Assembly (NCBI RefSeq): GCF_000764535.1
Contig: NZ_CP009571.1
Span: 1,240,001-1,304,000, forward strand
Length of the DNA: 64,000 nucleotides
Source: Sphingomonas taxi
GTDB taxonomy: Bacteria > Pseudomonadota > Alphaproteobacteria > Sphingomonadales > Sphingomonadaceae
Direction of reading: 5' to 3'
Part shown: one piece after another, positions 46,322 to 56,051 of the stretch
How the letters are laid out: each line of letters opens with the position of its first letter
How positions within the stretch are numbered: position 1 is the stretch's first letter
Translations under genes and position numbers: made by a program
Notes under the pieces: generated by a model
The model's database searches: none
The model's input: the letters and a program-made list of their open reading frames with translations, nothing else
Told to the model about the DNA's origin: nothing

Positions 46322-47668
46322 ATGACCCAGCCGCATCTCAACCGCCGTGCCTTGCTCGGCGCCGGCACCGCTGCCGCCCTTGCCGCGACCACCGCCGGCA
46401 CGGCATCGGCGGCGACCGCGCCGCTTGCCCCGCGCCCGCCGATGGGCTGGAATAGCTGGAACAGCTTCGCGACGACGATCAACGAGGCGCAGGCCCGCGA
46501 GACCGCCGCGATCATGCAGGCCAAGCTGCTGCCCTTCGGCTACGACGTCTTCACCATCGACATCCAATGGTACGAACCCGGCGCGTCGAGCTACACCTAT
46601 AGCGACACGCCGCAACCGACGTTGGACGGCTACGGCCGCCTGCTCCCCGCCCCCAATCGCTTTCCGTCGAGCGCAGGCGGCAAGGGGTTCGCGCCACTCG
46701 CCGCCGACGTGCATGCGATGGGCCTGCGTTTCGGCATCCACCTGATGCGCGGCATCCCGCGCCTCGCCGTCGAGCGCAACCTGCCCGTCTTCGGCACCCG
46801 CTACCGAGCGAAGGACATCGCCGACACGACGAGCATCTGCCCGTGGAACCCGGACATGTACGGCGTCGACATGACCCGCCCCGGCGCGCAGGCCTATTAC
46901 GACAGCGTCTTCGCGCTCTATGCGAGCTGGGGCGTCGATTTCGTCAAGATGGACGACATGAGCCGCCCCTATGATGCGCACGCCCCGGAGATCGAGGCGG
47001 CACATGCCGCGATCCAGCGCACCGCCCGGCCGATCGTGCTCAGCCTGTCGCCCGGCGAGACGCCGGTGGCACGCGCCGACCACGTCCGCCGCCATGCGCA
47101 GATGTGGCGGATCAGCGACGATTTCTGGGACGAATGGTCGATGCTGGAGGCGCAATTCACCCGCCTCGAGAATTGGCACGCGGTCGACACCAGCGGCGGC
47201 TGGCCCGACGCCGACATGCTGCCGCTCGGCCAGCTCGCGCTCGGCGCCCGCGCGACCAAATTCACCCCCGACGAACAGCGCACGCTGATGACCTTATGGG
47301 CGATCGCCCGCTCGCCCCTCATCATGGGCGGCGACCTGCGCCGCCTCGATGCGCCGACGCTGGCGCTGCTCACCAATCGCGCGGTGCTTGCGGTCAATCA
47401 GGCGAGCCGCGACAACCGCCCGCACTTCGTCGCCGACGGAACGCGCATCTGGTCGGCGCGCCCGGTGGATGGCGGAGGCGTCTACGTCGCGCTGTTCAAC
47501 ACGACGGCAAAACCGATGGAGGTCGGCCTGCCACTCGCGATGCTCGGCCTCCCTGCCACGGTCACCGCGACCGACCTGTGGACCGGACAGACGATCGGCC
47601 GGGCAAGCCATCGCTTCACCCGGCCGATCCCGCCCCATGGTGTGGGGCTGTATCGATTGCAGCCCTGA
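46322..47668 (+). CDS. GH27-family alpha-galactosidase-like glycosidase, Tat-exported
   Basis: This 448-aa protein has a twin-arginine signal peptide (LNRRALLGAGTAAALAATTA) and GH27/clan-D hallmarks. These are PPMGWNSWNSFATTINE after the signal, the nucleophile aspartate region WGVDFVKMDDMSRP and the acid/base aspartate region MWRISDDFWDEWS. The C-terminal beta domain contains VYVALFNTTAKPMEV. It would release alpha-linked galactose (or a related sugar) outside the cytoplasm. The start at 46322 follows GGAGAG. The glnA terminator separates it from the nitrogen genes. It is convergent with the PMM-like gene. Confidence 0.88.
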   Translation: MTQPHLNRRALLGAGTAAALAATTAGTASAATAPLAPRPPMGWNSWNSFATTINEAQARETAAIMQAKLLPFGYDVFTIDIQWYEPGASSYTYSDTPQPTLDGYGRLLPAPNRFPSSAGGKGFAPLAADVHAMGLRFGIHLMRGIPRLAVERNLPVFGTRYRAKDIADTTSICPWNPDMYGVDMTRPGAQAYYDSVFALYASWGVDFVKMDDMSRPYDAHAPEIEAAHAAIQRTARPIVLSLSPGETPVARADHVRRHAQMWRISDDFWDEWSMLEAQFTRLENWHAVDTSGGWPDADMLPLGQLALGARATKFTPDEQRTLMTLWAIARSPLIMGGDLRRLDAPTLALLTNRAVLAVNQASRDNRPHFVADGTRIWSARPVDGGGVYVALFNTTAKPMEVGLPLAMLGLPATVTATDLWTGQTIGRASHRFTRPIPPHGVGLYRLQP

Positions 47669-47672
47669 GGGC

Positions 47673-48419
47673 TTATTTCTGGCAGGCGACGATCGCGGTG
47701 ACGACCGAGATCGTTTCCTCCGGGTCGCGGACGCGGACCGTGTCGAGGCCGAGTTCCTTCGCGGGATAGTCGTTGCCGCCCGGGAAGATCGCGTCGCCGA
47801 TGAACATCATGCTGTCGAGCGGAATGCCGCTCTCGTCGCGCAGCTTCTTGAGGCCATAGGCCTTGTCGACGCCCTCACGCGTGATGTCGATCGAGGTCGC
47901 GCCACCCATGTTGATCGACAGGCCCGGCAGGCGCTGCTTGAGATCGGCCTGAATGACCTTGCGCTTCTCGAACTTGGGATCCCAATGCTCCTTCTCCTTG
48001 ATCGGCGCTTCCTGGCCGAGCGCGGAGAAGGTGATCTGGCTGCCGCGATCCTCGATCCGCTCACCCCAGGTCTGTTCGGGGGTGAAACCAGTCGCCTCGA
48101 GCGATTCGTCGAACGCCTTGAGGATCTTGGCCTTGGTCTCGTCGTCGAACAATTCGGCATAGACCGACGTCCACTGACCGTCACGATAGGTGTAGAGCTT
48201 GGTGCCGGTGGTCGGCATCAGCCACAGCTTCGACAGATCGGCGCGCGCCGGCAGGCGGCTCGCCACCTGCTTCTGGAACTGCGGCCAGTCGCCGCCCGAG
48301 ATCACCGCGACATGCGCCACGCCGAGCAGGTCGGCGAGCGCTTCGCCCATCGGCTCCTGCAGGGGCTGCTTGCTCTCGGCCAGCGTTCCGTCGAGGTCGA
48401 AGGCAACCAGTTGTTTCAT
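47673..48419 (-). CDS. HAD-IIB phosphatase related to eukaryotic-type phosphomannomutase
   Basis: This 248-aa HAD protein has motif 1 in QLVAFDLDGTLAESK and a C-terminal motif in MMFIGDAIFPGGNDYPAKEL. The cap region (GGATSIDITREGVDKAYGLK) matches the eukaryotic phosphomannomutase family (PF03332 type) better than the standard bacterial alpha-D-phosphohexomutases. It could be a true mutase or a sugar-phosphate phosphatase. The sequence alone cannot decide. It is coupled by ATGA to the upstream Cof-type phosphatase and is the last gene of the sugar-phosphate cluster. Confidence 0.8.
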   Translation of the reverse strand: MKQLVAFDLDGTLAESKQPLQEPMGEALADLLGVAHVAVISGGDWPQFQKQVASRLPARADLSKLWLMPTTGTKLYTYRDGQWTSVYAELFDDETKAKILKAFDESLEATGFTPEQTWGERIEDRGSQITFSALGQEAPIKEKEHWDPKFEKRKVIQADLKQRLPGLSINMGGATSIDITREGVDKAYGLKKLRDESGIPLDSMMFIGDAIFPGGNDYPAKELGLDTVRVRDPEETISVVTAIVACQK

Positions 48420-49237
48420 GCAGCCACTCCAATGCGGGGAAAGATGATGGTGTCGATCGCGTGCGCGACGCCGTCCGCGTCATTGCCGCTCGTAACCTCA
48501 TGAGCAATAGACTTAACCGGATCGGGCGCATTGCCCATGGCAATTGCGAGGCCGGCGCGTTCCAACATCGGGACATCATTAAATTGATCACCGAGCACCG
48601 CGACCGCGGCAAGCGGCTGGTCGAACGTCTTGGCGAGCGCGATCAGTCCGTCGCCCTTGTTGGCCGCCAGTGCGGTGACGTCGAGATAATAGACCTGGCT
48701 CTGCACGATCGTCGCATCCGCACCATGCACCGCCTTGCAGCGTTCGGCGAGCGTGGCGAGCATCGCATGATCGTCGCTGACGAAGGTGATCTTGTCGGCA
48801 TGGTCGAGTAGATCGGCGAAATCGCCGGTGACGATCGGGTCCTGATTGGACGCGCGCCGTTCGCTGTCGACATGCGCGCCGACGTCGGTCGAGGCATACC
48901 AGAGGTTGTCGGCGAAGACCCAGACGTCGACCGGACTGTCGGCGGCGATCGCCATCACGCCGCGCGTCACCGCCTCGTCGACGATATGATGTTCGGCGAC
49001 GCTGCCGTCGCGGCGGAAGATGATGCCGCCGTTGAACGCCGCCATCGGCGCGTCGATCGCCAGCGTCTCGGCGATCGGCAGGATGCCCGACATCGGCCGC
49101 GCGCTGATCACGGTGAAACCGATCCCCGCCGCCTCGAGCCGACGCACAGCCTCGGTCGTGGCGGGGGTGAGCTTCTTCTGCTTGTCGACGAGCGTGCCGT
49201 CGATGTCGGACACGACCAGCCGGATCGGCGGACTCAC
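48416..49237 (-). CDS. Cof-type HAD-IIB phosphatase
   Basis: This 273-aa HAD protein has motif 1 in [19 protein letters not shown], motif 2 in [11 protein letters not shown] and the motif 3/4 region in [17 protein letters not shown], all of the Cof family. Such phosphatases act on sugar phosphates or nucleotide cofactors. It starts with GTG at 49237, overlapping the gnd stop by four bases. The longer frame to 49483 is not needed. Confidence 0.85.
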   Translation of the reverse strand: MSPPIRLVVSDIDGTLVDKQKKLTPATTEAVRRLEAAGIGFTVISARPMSGILPIAETLAIDAPMAAFNGGIIFRRDGSVAEHHIVDEAVTRGVMAIAADSPVDVWVFADNLWYASTDVGAHVDSERRASNQDPIVTGDFADLLDHADKITFVSDDHAMLATLAERCKAVHGADATIVQSQVYYLDVTALAANKGDGLIALAKTFDQPLAAVAVLGDQFNDVPMLERAGLAIAMGNAPDPVKSIAHEVTSGNDADGVAHAIDTIIFPRIGVAA

Positions 49238-50217
49238 TGCGGCATCTCGACATGGCCGCCGAAGCCGAAGCGCATCGCCGACAGCACCTTGTCCCCATAG
49301 GTATGCTCGACGCGGCTGCGATAGCGCGCGAACAGCGAGGCGGTGAGCACGTTGGCCGGCACCTTCTCCTCCATCGCCGCATCGATCGTCCACTGGCCCT
49401 CGCCCGAATCGGCGACGCTGCCCGAAAAGCCTTCGAGCTTCTCGTCCTTGGCGAGCGCGATCGCGGTGAGATCGAGCAGCCACGACGAGATGACGCTGCC
49501 GCGGCGCCAGACTTCAGCAATGTCGGTCATGTTGAGGTCGAAACGTTCGTCCTCGGGCAATTTGTCGCTGTTCTTCGACTTCAGGATGTCGAAGCCCTCG
49601 GCATAGGCCTGCATCAGGCCATATTCGATGCCGTTGTGGATCATCTTGACGAAATGGCCGGCGCCGGCGGGGCCGGCGTGGATATAGCCCTTTTCGGCGC
49701 GTTCATCGACGACGTCGGCGACGCGGCCCGGGGTGCGCGCAATGGTGCCGAGGCCCGGCGCGAGCGCATCAAAGATCGGGTCGAGCAGGTTGACCGTCTC
49801 GGTGTCGCCGCCGATCATCATGCAATAGCCGCGCTCCAGCCCCCAGACGCCACCCGAGGTGCCGACGTCGACATAATGGACGCCCTTTTCGGCCAGCGCC
49901 TTGGCGCGGCGGATATCGTCCTTGTAGAAGGTGTTGCCGCCGTCGATGACGATGTCGCCGTCCTTCGCGCCTTCGCCGATCGCGCCGATCGTGTCCTCGG
50001 TCGGGCCGCCGGCGGGGAGCATCACCCACCAGATCGCCGGGCTGTCGAGCTTCGCCCGCACGTCGTCGAGCGAATTGGCCGCCTCGGCGCCGTCCTTGGC
50101 GAGCGCCTGTACGGCGTCCGCGTTGCGGTCGTAGGCGACGATCTCATGCCCCGCCTGCATCAGCCGGCGCGCGATATTGCCACCCATGCGGCCGAGGCCG
50201 ATCAGTCCGATCTTCAT
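49234..50217 (-). CDS. gnd: 6-phosphogluconate dehydrogenase (decarboxylating), GndA short type
   Basis: This 327-aa NAD(P)-dependent enzyme converts 6-phosphogluconate to ribulose 5-phosphate. The nucleotide site is [18 protein letters not shown]. The catalytic lysine region [20 protein letters not shown] is conserved. At about 330 residues it belongs to the short group seen in many alphaproteobacteria and Gram-positives, not the 470-residue form. It is coupled to the phosphatase genes downstream and follows tal after a repeat. Confidence 0.95.
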   Translation of the reverse strand: MKIGLIGLGRMGGNIARRLMQAGHEIVAYDRNADAVQALAKDGAEAANSLDDVRAKLDSPAIWWVMLPAGGPTEDTIGAIGEGAKDGDIVIDGGNTFYKDDIRRAKALAEKGVHYVDVGTSGGVWGLERGYCMMIGGDTETVNLLDPIFDALAPGLGTIARTPGRVADVVDERAEKGYIHAGPAGAGHFVKMIHNGIEYGLMQAYAEGFDILKSKNSDKLPEDERFDLNMTDIAEVWRRGSVISSWLLDLTAIALAKDEKLEGFSGSVADSGEGQWTIDAAMEEKVPANVLTASLFARYRSRVEHTYGDKVLSAMRFGFGGHVEMPQ

Positions 50218-50357
50218 GCTTGCTGTCCTGCCGATTGTTATGATGCGTAATAAACGGGGCGGCGGCGTCGGAGTTGCGACGGGGCGCGAGACGCTGCGTT
50301 TCGCCGAAGGTCGCCGAGCTTGCGCGGTCGGGCTCGGAGCATCTCAGCTTTTCACCC

Positions 50358-50463
50358 GTCACCCCGGACTTGTTCCGGGGTCCACCGGGCCGCGGGGGTT
50401 TCGCCCGTACCTCCAGCTGTTCTCCTCGCCGCGGAGTAGACCCCGGAACAAGTCCGGGGTGAC
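50358..50463. repeat. Palindromic intergenic repeat, family A (copy 5)
   Basis: The left arm is GTCACCCCGGACTTGTTCC and the right arm ends GTCCGGGGTGAC. It lies between tal and gnd on the same strand, so it would be transcribed inside the cluster. The rest of this 340-bp gap holds no gene that I can support. Confidence 0.9.
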
Positions 50464-50557
50464 GGTGCGATGGGGACCGCCGCCCCGCGCGACCGCGAGC
50501 GGAGTAACCGGGAGGATGAGCGGGTCGCCCCGCCCTGGATCAGGACGGGGCGGCGGG

Positions 50558-51682
50558 TCATGCCGTTGCCGGCTGCTTGGCGGCGATCGAGCCCAGCAAG
50601 TCGTCGAACGCCTTGGCGAAGGAGGCGACGCCCTGCTCGACCAGCGTATCGGTCACGCCGTTGAGATCGAGCCCGAGCCGCTCCGCCTCAGCGAGCACGC
50701 GGCGCGCGTCCTCGACGTCGGCGGTCAGCGTCTCGGCGACGGTGCCGCGCTCGCGGAACGCGTCCATCGTCGCGGGCGGCATCGTGTTGACCGTGTCGCG
50801 GCCGATCAGCGTGTCGACGTAGAGCGTGTCGGGATAGGCCTTGTCCTTGACGCCGGTCGATGCCCACAGCAACCGCTGCGGTTGCGCGCCCTTGGCGGCG
50901 AGCGCCTGCCAGCGATCCGACTTCTCGAAGTCGAGGAACCACTGATAGGCCATCTTGGCATTGGCGATCGCGACCTTGCCGCGCAGTCCCTTGAGCGTCT
51001 CCGCCTCGGGATCGTTCTCGGCGACGCGGCGGTCGATCTCCTTGTCGATCACCGCATCGATGCGGCTGACGAAGAAGCTGGCGACGCTGGCGATCCTGTC
51101 GATCGGCTGCCCCTGCCGCACCCGTTCCTCGAGGCCGGCGGCATAGGCCTCGGCGACGCGGACATAAGCGTCGAGCGCGAACAGCAGCGTCACGTTGACG
51201 TTGATGCCCTTGGCGATCGTCGCGCTGATCGCGGGTCCGCCGGCGAGCGTGCCGGGGATCTTGATCATCAGATTCTCGCGATCGACCGCATGCCACAGCT
51301 TGTCGGCCTCGGCGATCGTCGCATCGGTGTCGTCGGCGATATACGGCGACACTTCGAGGCTGACGTAACCGTCCTTGCCGGCGAGCCGGTCGTAGACGGG
51401 CTTGAGCGTTTCCGCCGCCGCCTTGATGTCCTGGATCGCGAGATGCTCGTAGCGGTCGATCGTCGCCGCGCCGGGATTCTCCTTGTCGAAGGCGGCGAGC
51501 GTCGCGTCATAAGCATCGCCGTGCCCCATCGCCTTTTCGAAGATCGACGGGTTGGAGGTGACGCCGGTCAGGCTGTCCTCCTTCACCAGCGTCTCGAGGC
51601 CACCGGCCTCGAGGAACTTGCGATCGACGAAATCGAGCCAGACCGCGGTGCCCGCGGCGCTCAGGTCGTTGAGCTTACCCAT
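50558..51682 (-). CDS. tal: Transaldolase
   Basis: This 374-aa TIM-barrel enzyme of the non-oxidative pentose phosphate pathway has its Schiff-base lysine in ENLMIKIPGTLAGGPA. The N-terminal LSAAGTAVWLDFVDRKFLE and VTSNPSIFEKAMGHGD match the longer bacterial (Mycobacterium-like) form. The start ATG at 51682 lies eight bases inside the end of tkt, so the two are coupled. It precedes gnd in the same direction. Confidence 0.95.
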   Translation of the reverse strand: MGKLNDLSAAGTAVWLDFVDRKFLEAGGLETLVKEDSLTGVTSNPSIFEKAMGHGDAYDATLAAFDKENPGAATIDRYEHLAIQDIKAAAETLKPVYDRLAGKDGYVSLEVSPYIADDTDATIAEADKLWHAVDRENLMIKIPGTLAGGPAISATIAKGINVNVTLLFALDAYVRVAEAYAAGLEERVRQGQPIDRIASVASFFVSRIDAVIDKEIDRRVAENDPEAETLKGLRGKVAIANAKMAYQWFLDFEKSDRWQALAAKGAQPQRLLWASTGVKDKAYPDTLYVDTLIGRDTVNTMPPATMDAFRERGTVAETLTADVEDARRVLAEAERLGLDLNGVTDTLVEQGVASFAKAFDDLLGSIAAKQPATA

Positions 51683-53750
51683 TGTTGGTCTCCAGCATCT
51701 CGCGCGCCACCTTGACGACATTGTCGAGGGTGAAGCCGTATTTGTCCTGCAGCTTCGATATGGGGGCGGAGGCACCGAACGTCGACATGGTGATCGTGCG
51801 GCCCTTCAATCCGACATAACGATGCCAGCCCATCTCGCCCGCCTGCTCGACCGCGAGCCGCGACGGCACCGACGACGGCAGCACGCTCTCCTTATACTCT
51901 TCCGATTGCAGCTCGTAGCGATACCAGCTCGGCATCGACACGACGCGGCTCTTCACGCCGTCGGCGAGCAACTGCTCGTGCGCCTTGACGACCAAGGCAA
52001 GCTCGCTGCCGGTGGCGATCAGGATCACCTCGGGCGTGCCGTCGCAATCGGCGAGGACATAGCCGCCCTTCAGCGTCCCCTCGGCCGGCGCATATTTGCT
52101 GCGGTCGAGCGTCGGCAGCGCCTGACGCGAGAAGATCAGCGCGGTCGGACGGCTCGCATCCTCCAGCGCCGCACGCCACGCATAGGCGACCTCGTTGGCG
52201 TCGCCCGGACGGATCGTGTCGAGCCCCGGGATCGCGCGCAGCGTCGCGAGATGCTCGATCGGCTGATGGGTCGGACCATCCTCGCCGACGCCGATCGAAT
52301 CGTGGGTGAACACCCAGATGCTGGCGAGCTCCATGATCGCCGACAGGCGGATCGGCGCGCGCATGTAGTCGGCGAAGACGAGGAAGGTCGAACCATAGCT
52401 GCGCAGGTGCGACAGCGTCATGCCGTTGACCACGCCGCCCATGCCATGCTCGCGGACGCCGAAGTGGAAGTTCTGGCCGCCGTAATTGCCGGGCTCGAAC
52501 GACGCCGCGCCCTTGATGTCGGTCTTCGTCGACGGCGACAGATCGGCGGAGCCGCCGATCAGCCACGGCACCCGCTTGGCGAGCGCGTTGAGCACCTTGC
52601 CGCCCGAGTCACGGCTGGCGAGACCCTTTTCGTCCGCAGGGAATTCCGGGATGTCGGCGTCCCAGCCCTCGGGCAGCTGGTCCCTGAGCATCAGCTTCAG
52701 CTCGCCGGCAAGGTCGGGATAGGCCTCGCCATATTTGGCGAAACTGGCTTCCCATTCCTCGCGCAACCCGGTGCTGCGGTCGGCAAGCGCGCCCTTGAAA
52801 TGCTCGGCGACGCCTTCGGGGACGTAGAAGTCCTTGTCCTCGGGCCAGCCATATGCCTTCTTGGTGGCGCGGACATTGTCCTCGCCGAGCGGTTCGCCGT
52901 GCGCCTTCTCGCTGCCCGCCTTGGGGCTGCCCCAGCCGATCACCGAATGGACGACGATGAAGGTCGGCCGGTCGTTGGTCGCCTTGAACGTCTCGATCGC
53001 CTTGGCGAAGGCCTTGGTATCGTTGGCGTCGTCGAGATGGATGACGTTCCAGCCATAGGCCTGGAAGCGCAGGCCGACGTCCTCGTCGAACGCCAGCTCG
53101 GTGCCGCCCTCGATCGAGATATGGTTGCTGTCGTAGATCCAGCAGAGGTTCGACAGCTTGAGGTGGCCGGCGAGGCTGGCGGCCTCGGCGGCGACGCCTT
53201 CCATCATGTCGCCGTCGCCGCACAGCGAATAGACGTCATGGTCGAACAGGGTGAAGTCGGGGCGGTTGTAGCGCGCGGCGAGCCAGCGCTCGGCGATCGC
53301 CATGCCGACCGAATTCGAGCAGCCCGCACCGAGTGGCCCGGTGGTCGTCTCGACGCCGGTGGTGTGGCGATATTCGGGATGGCCCGGGGTGCGCGAGGCG
53401 AGCTGGCGGAAGCCCTTGAGATCGTCGAGCGTCAGCGCCTGGCGGCCGGTCTTGTTGCCCTCGGCGTCGATCTCCTCGATGCCGGCAAGGTGGATCAGCG
53501 AATAGAGCAGCATCGACGCATGGCCGACCGACAGCACGAAGCGGTCGCGGTTGGGCCAGTCGGGCTTGGCGGGATCGTAGCGCAGGAATTGCGACCACAA
53601 GGTATAGCCGACCGGCGCGAGCGCCATCGGCGTGCCGGGATGGCCGGAATTGGCCTTCTGTACCGCGTCCATCGACAGGGTGCGGATGGTATCGATCGTG
53701 AGGCGTTCCAGCGAACCGTCTTCGTGGATCGCGGTGTTGGTATCGGTCAT
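51675..53750 (-). CDS. tkt: Transketolase
   Basis: This 691-aa TPP enzyme interconverts pentose and triose/hexose phosphates. The TPP motif is YSLCGDGDMMEGVAAEAASL. The catalytic histidine region NSGHPGTPMALAPVG and the GVGEDGPTHQPIEHLA segment are typical. Length is near the usual 660-700. It follows rpiA by 80 bp on the same strand and overlaps tal by eight bases. Confidence 0.97.
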   Translation of the reverse strand: MTDTNTAIHEDGSLERLTIDTIRTLSMDAVQKANSGHPGTPMALAPVGYTLWSQFLRYDPAKPDWPNRDRFVLSVGHASMLLYSLIHLAGIEEIDAEGNKTGRQALTLDDLKGFRQLASRTPGHPEYRHTTGVETTTGPLGAGCSNSVGMAIAERWLAARYNRPDFTLFDHDVYSLCGDGDMMEGVAAEAASLAGHLKLSNLCWIYDSNHISIEGGTELAFDEDVGLRFQAYGWNVIHLDDANDTKAFAKAIETFKATNDRPTFIVVHSVIGWGSPKAGSEKAHGEPLGEDNVRATKKAYGWPEDKDFYVPEGVAEHFKGALADRSTGLREEWEASFAKYGEAYPDLAGELKLMLRDQLPEGWDADIPEFPADEKGLASRDSGGKVLNALAKRVPWLIGGSADLSPSTKTDIKGAASFEPGNYGGQNFHFGVREHGMGGVVNGMTLSHLRSYGSTFLVFADYMRAPIRLSAIMELASIWVFTHDSIGVGEDGPTHQPIEHLATLRAIPGLDTIRPGDANEVAYAWRAALEDASRPTALIFSRQALPTLDRSKYAPAEGTLKGGYVLADCDGTPEVILIATGSELALVVKAHEQLLADGVKSRVVSMPSWYRYELQSEEYKESVLPSSVPSRLAVEQAGEMGWHRYVGLKGRTITMSTFGASAPISKLQDKYGFTLDNVVKVAREMLETNNG

Positions 53751-53830
53751 GGGATTAAAGGCCCTCGCTCTTACCCTGCGTCGAACGCCTGCACGCCCGA
53801 TCTGTTGCGGTTGGATCGGCCTTAGCGAGA

Positions 53831-54502
53831 CTAATCGAGCCGTTCCAGCCGCGAAACGGTCCCATCCTGGGCAAAATAGGCGGCATCGACCTCGTCCAGA
53901 AACAGTCCGTGGCCCAGGACACCGGCAATTCCGTCAAGCCAAGCCGCTGATTCGCGGGGGTTTTGCAGGCCGATCCGGCAATCGACAATATTGTTGCCAT
54001 TGTCCGTCACATACGGCCCGTCGCGACCGGGACGCAGCACCGCCCCCTCCCCCAGCCGCGCCAGCAGCGAGGCGCGGGCGAACGGCAGGATCTCGACCGG
54101 CACGGGTGCGCCGGCGCCGATCGCGGCGACGCGCTTGCCGCCGTCGGCGATGACGACCATCCGGTCGGAGGCGGCGGCGACCACCTTCTCGCGCAGCATC
54201 GCGCCGCCGCCGCCCTTGATCGCGAAGAAGCGCGGATCGATCTCGTCGGCGCCGTCGATCGTCAGGTCGAGCCGCGGCACGTCGGCGAAGTCGAGCATGG
54301 CGATGCCGGCGCGGCGCGCGAGCGCCTCGCTGGCGCGCGAGGTGGCGACCGCGCGGATGCGCAGCCCCGCCGCGACGCGCGCGCCGATCGCCGCGATCGC
54401 ATGCGCGGCGGTCGATCCGGTGCCCAGCCCGACCAGCATGCCGTCCTGCACCTCCTGTGCGGCGGCCGCCCCGGCGCGCGCCTTTTCCGTGTCCGCGTCC
54501 AT
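53831..54502 (-). CDS. rpiA: Ribose-5-phosphate isomerase A
   Basis: This 223-aa enzyme interconverts ribose 5-phosphate and ribulose 5-phosphate. The motifs MLVGLGTGSTAAHAI, LDLTIDGADEIDPRF and AIKGGGGAMLREKVV are diagnostic. The ATG at 54502 has an AAAGGAG site five bases upstream, which fixes the start well. It opens the minus-strand sugar-phosphate cluster and is divergent from the efflux operon. Confidence 0.97.
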   Translation of the reverse strand: MDADTEKARAGAAAAQEVQDGMLVGLGTGSTAAHAIAAIGARVAAGLRIRAVATSRASEALARRAGIAMLDFADVPRLDLTIDGADEIDPRFFAIKGGGGAMLREKVVAAASDRMVVIADGGKRVAAIGAGAPVPVEILPFARASLLARLGEGAVLRPGRDGPYVTDNGNNIVDCRIGLQNPRESAAWLDGIAGVLGHGLFLDEVDAAYFAQDGTVSRLERLD

Positions 54503-54664
54503 GCCGGCTCCTTTCCACACTGCGACAAATTGCGACATTAATAACATGGGTGTCGGGTTGCTTTTACGCCACGATCCCCGCCAATGGGCCAGCAAGAGCA
54601 ACCAATCGCCATGGCCACGCATTGTCGCGCCGGTCACGGCTGCGCGAGTCGAGACACGAGCCGG

Positions 54665-55909
54665 GTGACATACTTGACCACATTATCCTTTCGGGGCCGC
54701 CGGCTAGGTGCCGGCGCCGCTACTGCCGTGGTCCTGCTGACCCTCGCCGCCTGCGGTGGCGGCGGCGAGTCGCAATCGAAGGGCAAGGGCGGTGCGGGTG
54801 GTCCGAACAAGGGGCCGACCACGGTCGGCTATGTCGTCGTCCAGCCGACCGACGCGGCGATGGTCACCGAACTCGCCGCGCGCACCAACGCCTATGAAAG
54901 CTCGGACGTACGGCCGCAGGTCAACGGCATCATCCGTCGCCGCTTCTTCACCGAAGGCTCGCTGGTGAAGCGCGGCCAGCCGCTCTACGAGATCGACCCG
55001 CGCCTGTATCGCGCTGCGGTCAACGAGGCGCAGGCCAATCTGCAGAGTGCGCGCGCCAATCAGGAAGCGCAGCGCGTCCAGGCCGAACGCTACAAGCCGC
55101 TCGCCGCGATCCAGGCGGTCTCGCAGCAGGAATATACCAACGCCGTCGCCACCGCGCGGCAAGCGACCGCCTCGGTCGCGCAGACCGGCGCGGCGCTCGA
55201 GACGGCGCGGATCAATCTCAAATTCACCACCGTGCCCGCGCCGATCACCGGGCGGATCGGCCGCTCGCTGTTCACCGTCGGCGCGCTCGTCTCGGCGAGC
55301 CAGACCGATCCGCTCGCGCAGATCCAGCGGCTCGACCCGATGTTCGTCGACATCCAGCAGTCCGCCGCCGACATGCTCGCGCTGCGCCGCAGCCTTGCAC
55401 AGAACGGCGTGGTGCCGACCCGCGCGGTGGTGCGGCTCAAGCTGGAAGACGGCAGCGATTACGGCCAGACCGGCAGCGTCGAATTCTCCGAAGCCTTGGT
55501 CAACACCGAGACCGGCACGGTGACGCTGCGCGCCAGCATCCCCAATCCGCAGGGGCTGCTGCTGCCCGGCATGTTCGTGCGCGCCCGCTTCGCCCAGTCG
55601 ATCAACCAGCGCGCCTTCCTGGTGCCGCAGGAGGCGCTGACCCGCGACGCCAAGGGCGCCGCGACGGTGATGCTGGTCGGACCGAACGGCAAGACGGTGC
55701 AGAAGCCCGTCACCGCCTCGCGGACGCAGGGCCGCTTTTGGGTGGTCACGTCCGGCCTGAATGCCGGCGACAAGGTCATCACGCAGGGGCTCAACAACCT
55801 GAAGCCGAACGCGCAGATCAAGGCGGTGCCGGCGAACAGCCCGCAGGTGGTCAAACCGCCGCAGGGCAAGGACGGCCAACAGGGTAACGCCCAAAGCAAG
55901 GCGGGCTGA
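54665..55909 (+). CDS. RND efflux periplasmic adaptor (AcrA/MexA type)
   Basis: This lipoprotein of about 414 aa has the lipobox LAACGG after TAVVLLTLAAC. The hairpin region (VNEAQANLQSARANQEAQRV, residues about 125-190) is flanked by lipoyl segments (NGIIRRRFFTEGSLVKRGQP) and a beta-barrel region (IQRLDPMFVDIQQSAADML). It bridges the inner-membrane pump and outer-membrane channel. The start is not certain. A GTG at 54665 gives a normal signal peptide, while an ATG at 54611 is also in frame. A repeat lies before the pump gene. Confidence 0.9.
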   Translation: MTYLTTLSFRGRRLGAGAATAVVLLTLAACGGGGESQSKGKGGAGGPNKGPTTVGYVVVQPTDAAMVTELAARTNAYESSDVRPQVNGIIRRRFFTEGSLVKRGQPLYEIDPRLYRAAVNEAQANLQSARANQEAQRVQAERYKPLAAIQAVSQQEYTNAVATARQATASVAQTGAALETARINLKFTTVPAPITGRIGRSLFTVGALVSASQTDPLAQIQRLDPMFVDIQQSAADMLALRRSLAQNGVVPTRAVVRLKLEDGSDYGQTGSVEFSEALVNTETGTVTLRASIPNPQGLLLPGMFVRARFAQSINQRAFLVPQEALTRDAKGAATVMLVGPNGKTVQKPVTASRTQGRFWVVTSGLNAGDKVITQGLNNLKPNAQIKAVPANSPQVVKPPQGKDGQQGNAQSKAG

Positions 55910-55932
55910 GCCTGATGCCATATCCTTCCCCC

Positions 55933-56017
55933 GTTCGTGCCGAGCCTGTCGAAGCACGGGTCGCAGCAAGCACGCGTTCCGTTCGTGACGCTGCCCTTCG
56001 ACAGGCTCAGGGCGAAC
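55933..56017. repeat. Palindromic repeat, family B (paired arms)
   Basis: GTTCGTGCCGAGCCTGTCGA and, 30 bp later, CTTCGACAGGCTCAGGGCG form an inverted pair. It lies between the adaptor gene and the pump gene of one operon. Confidence 0.85.
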
Positions 56018-56051
56018 GGTCTCTCATCACCGCGTCAGGCTGTGTCGTCCT

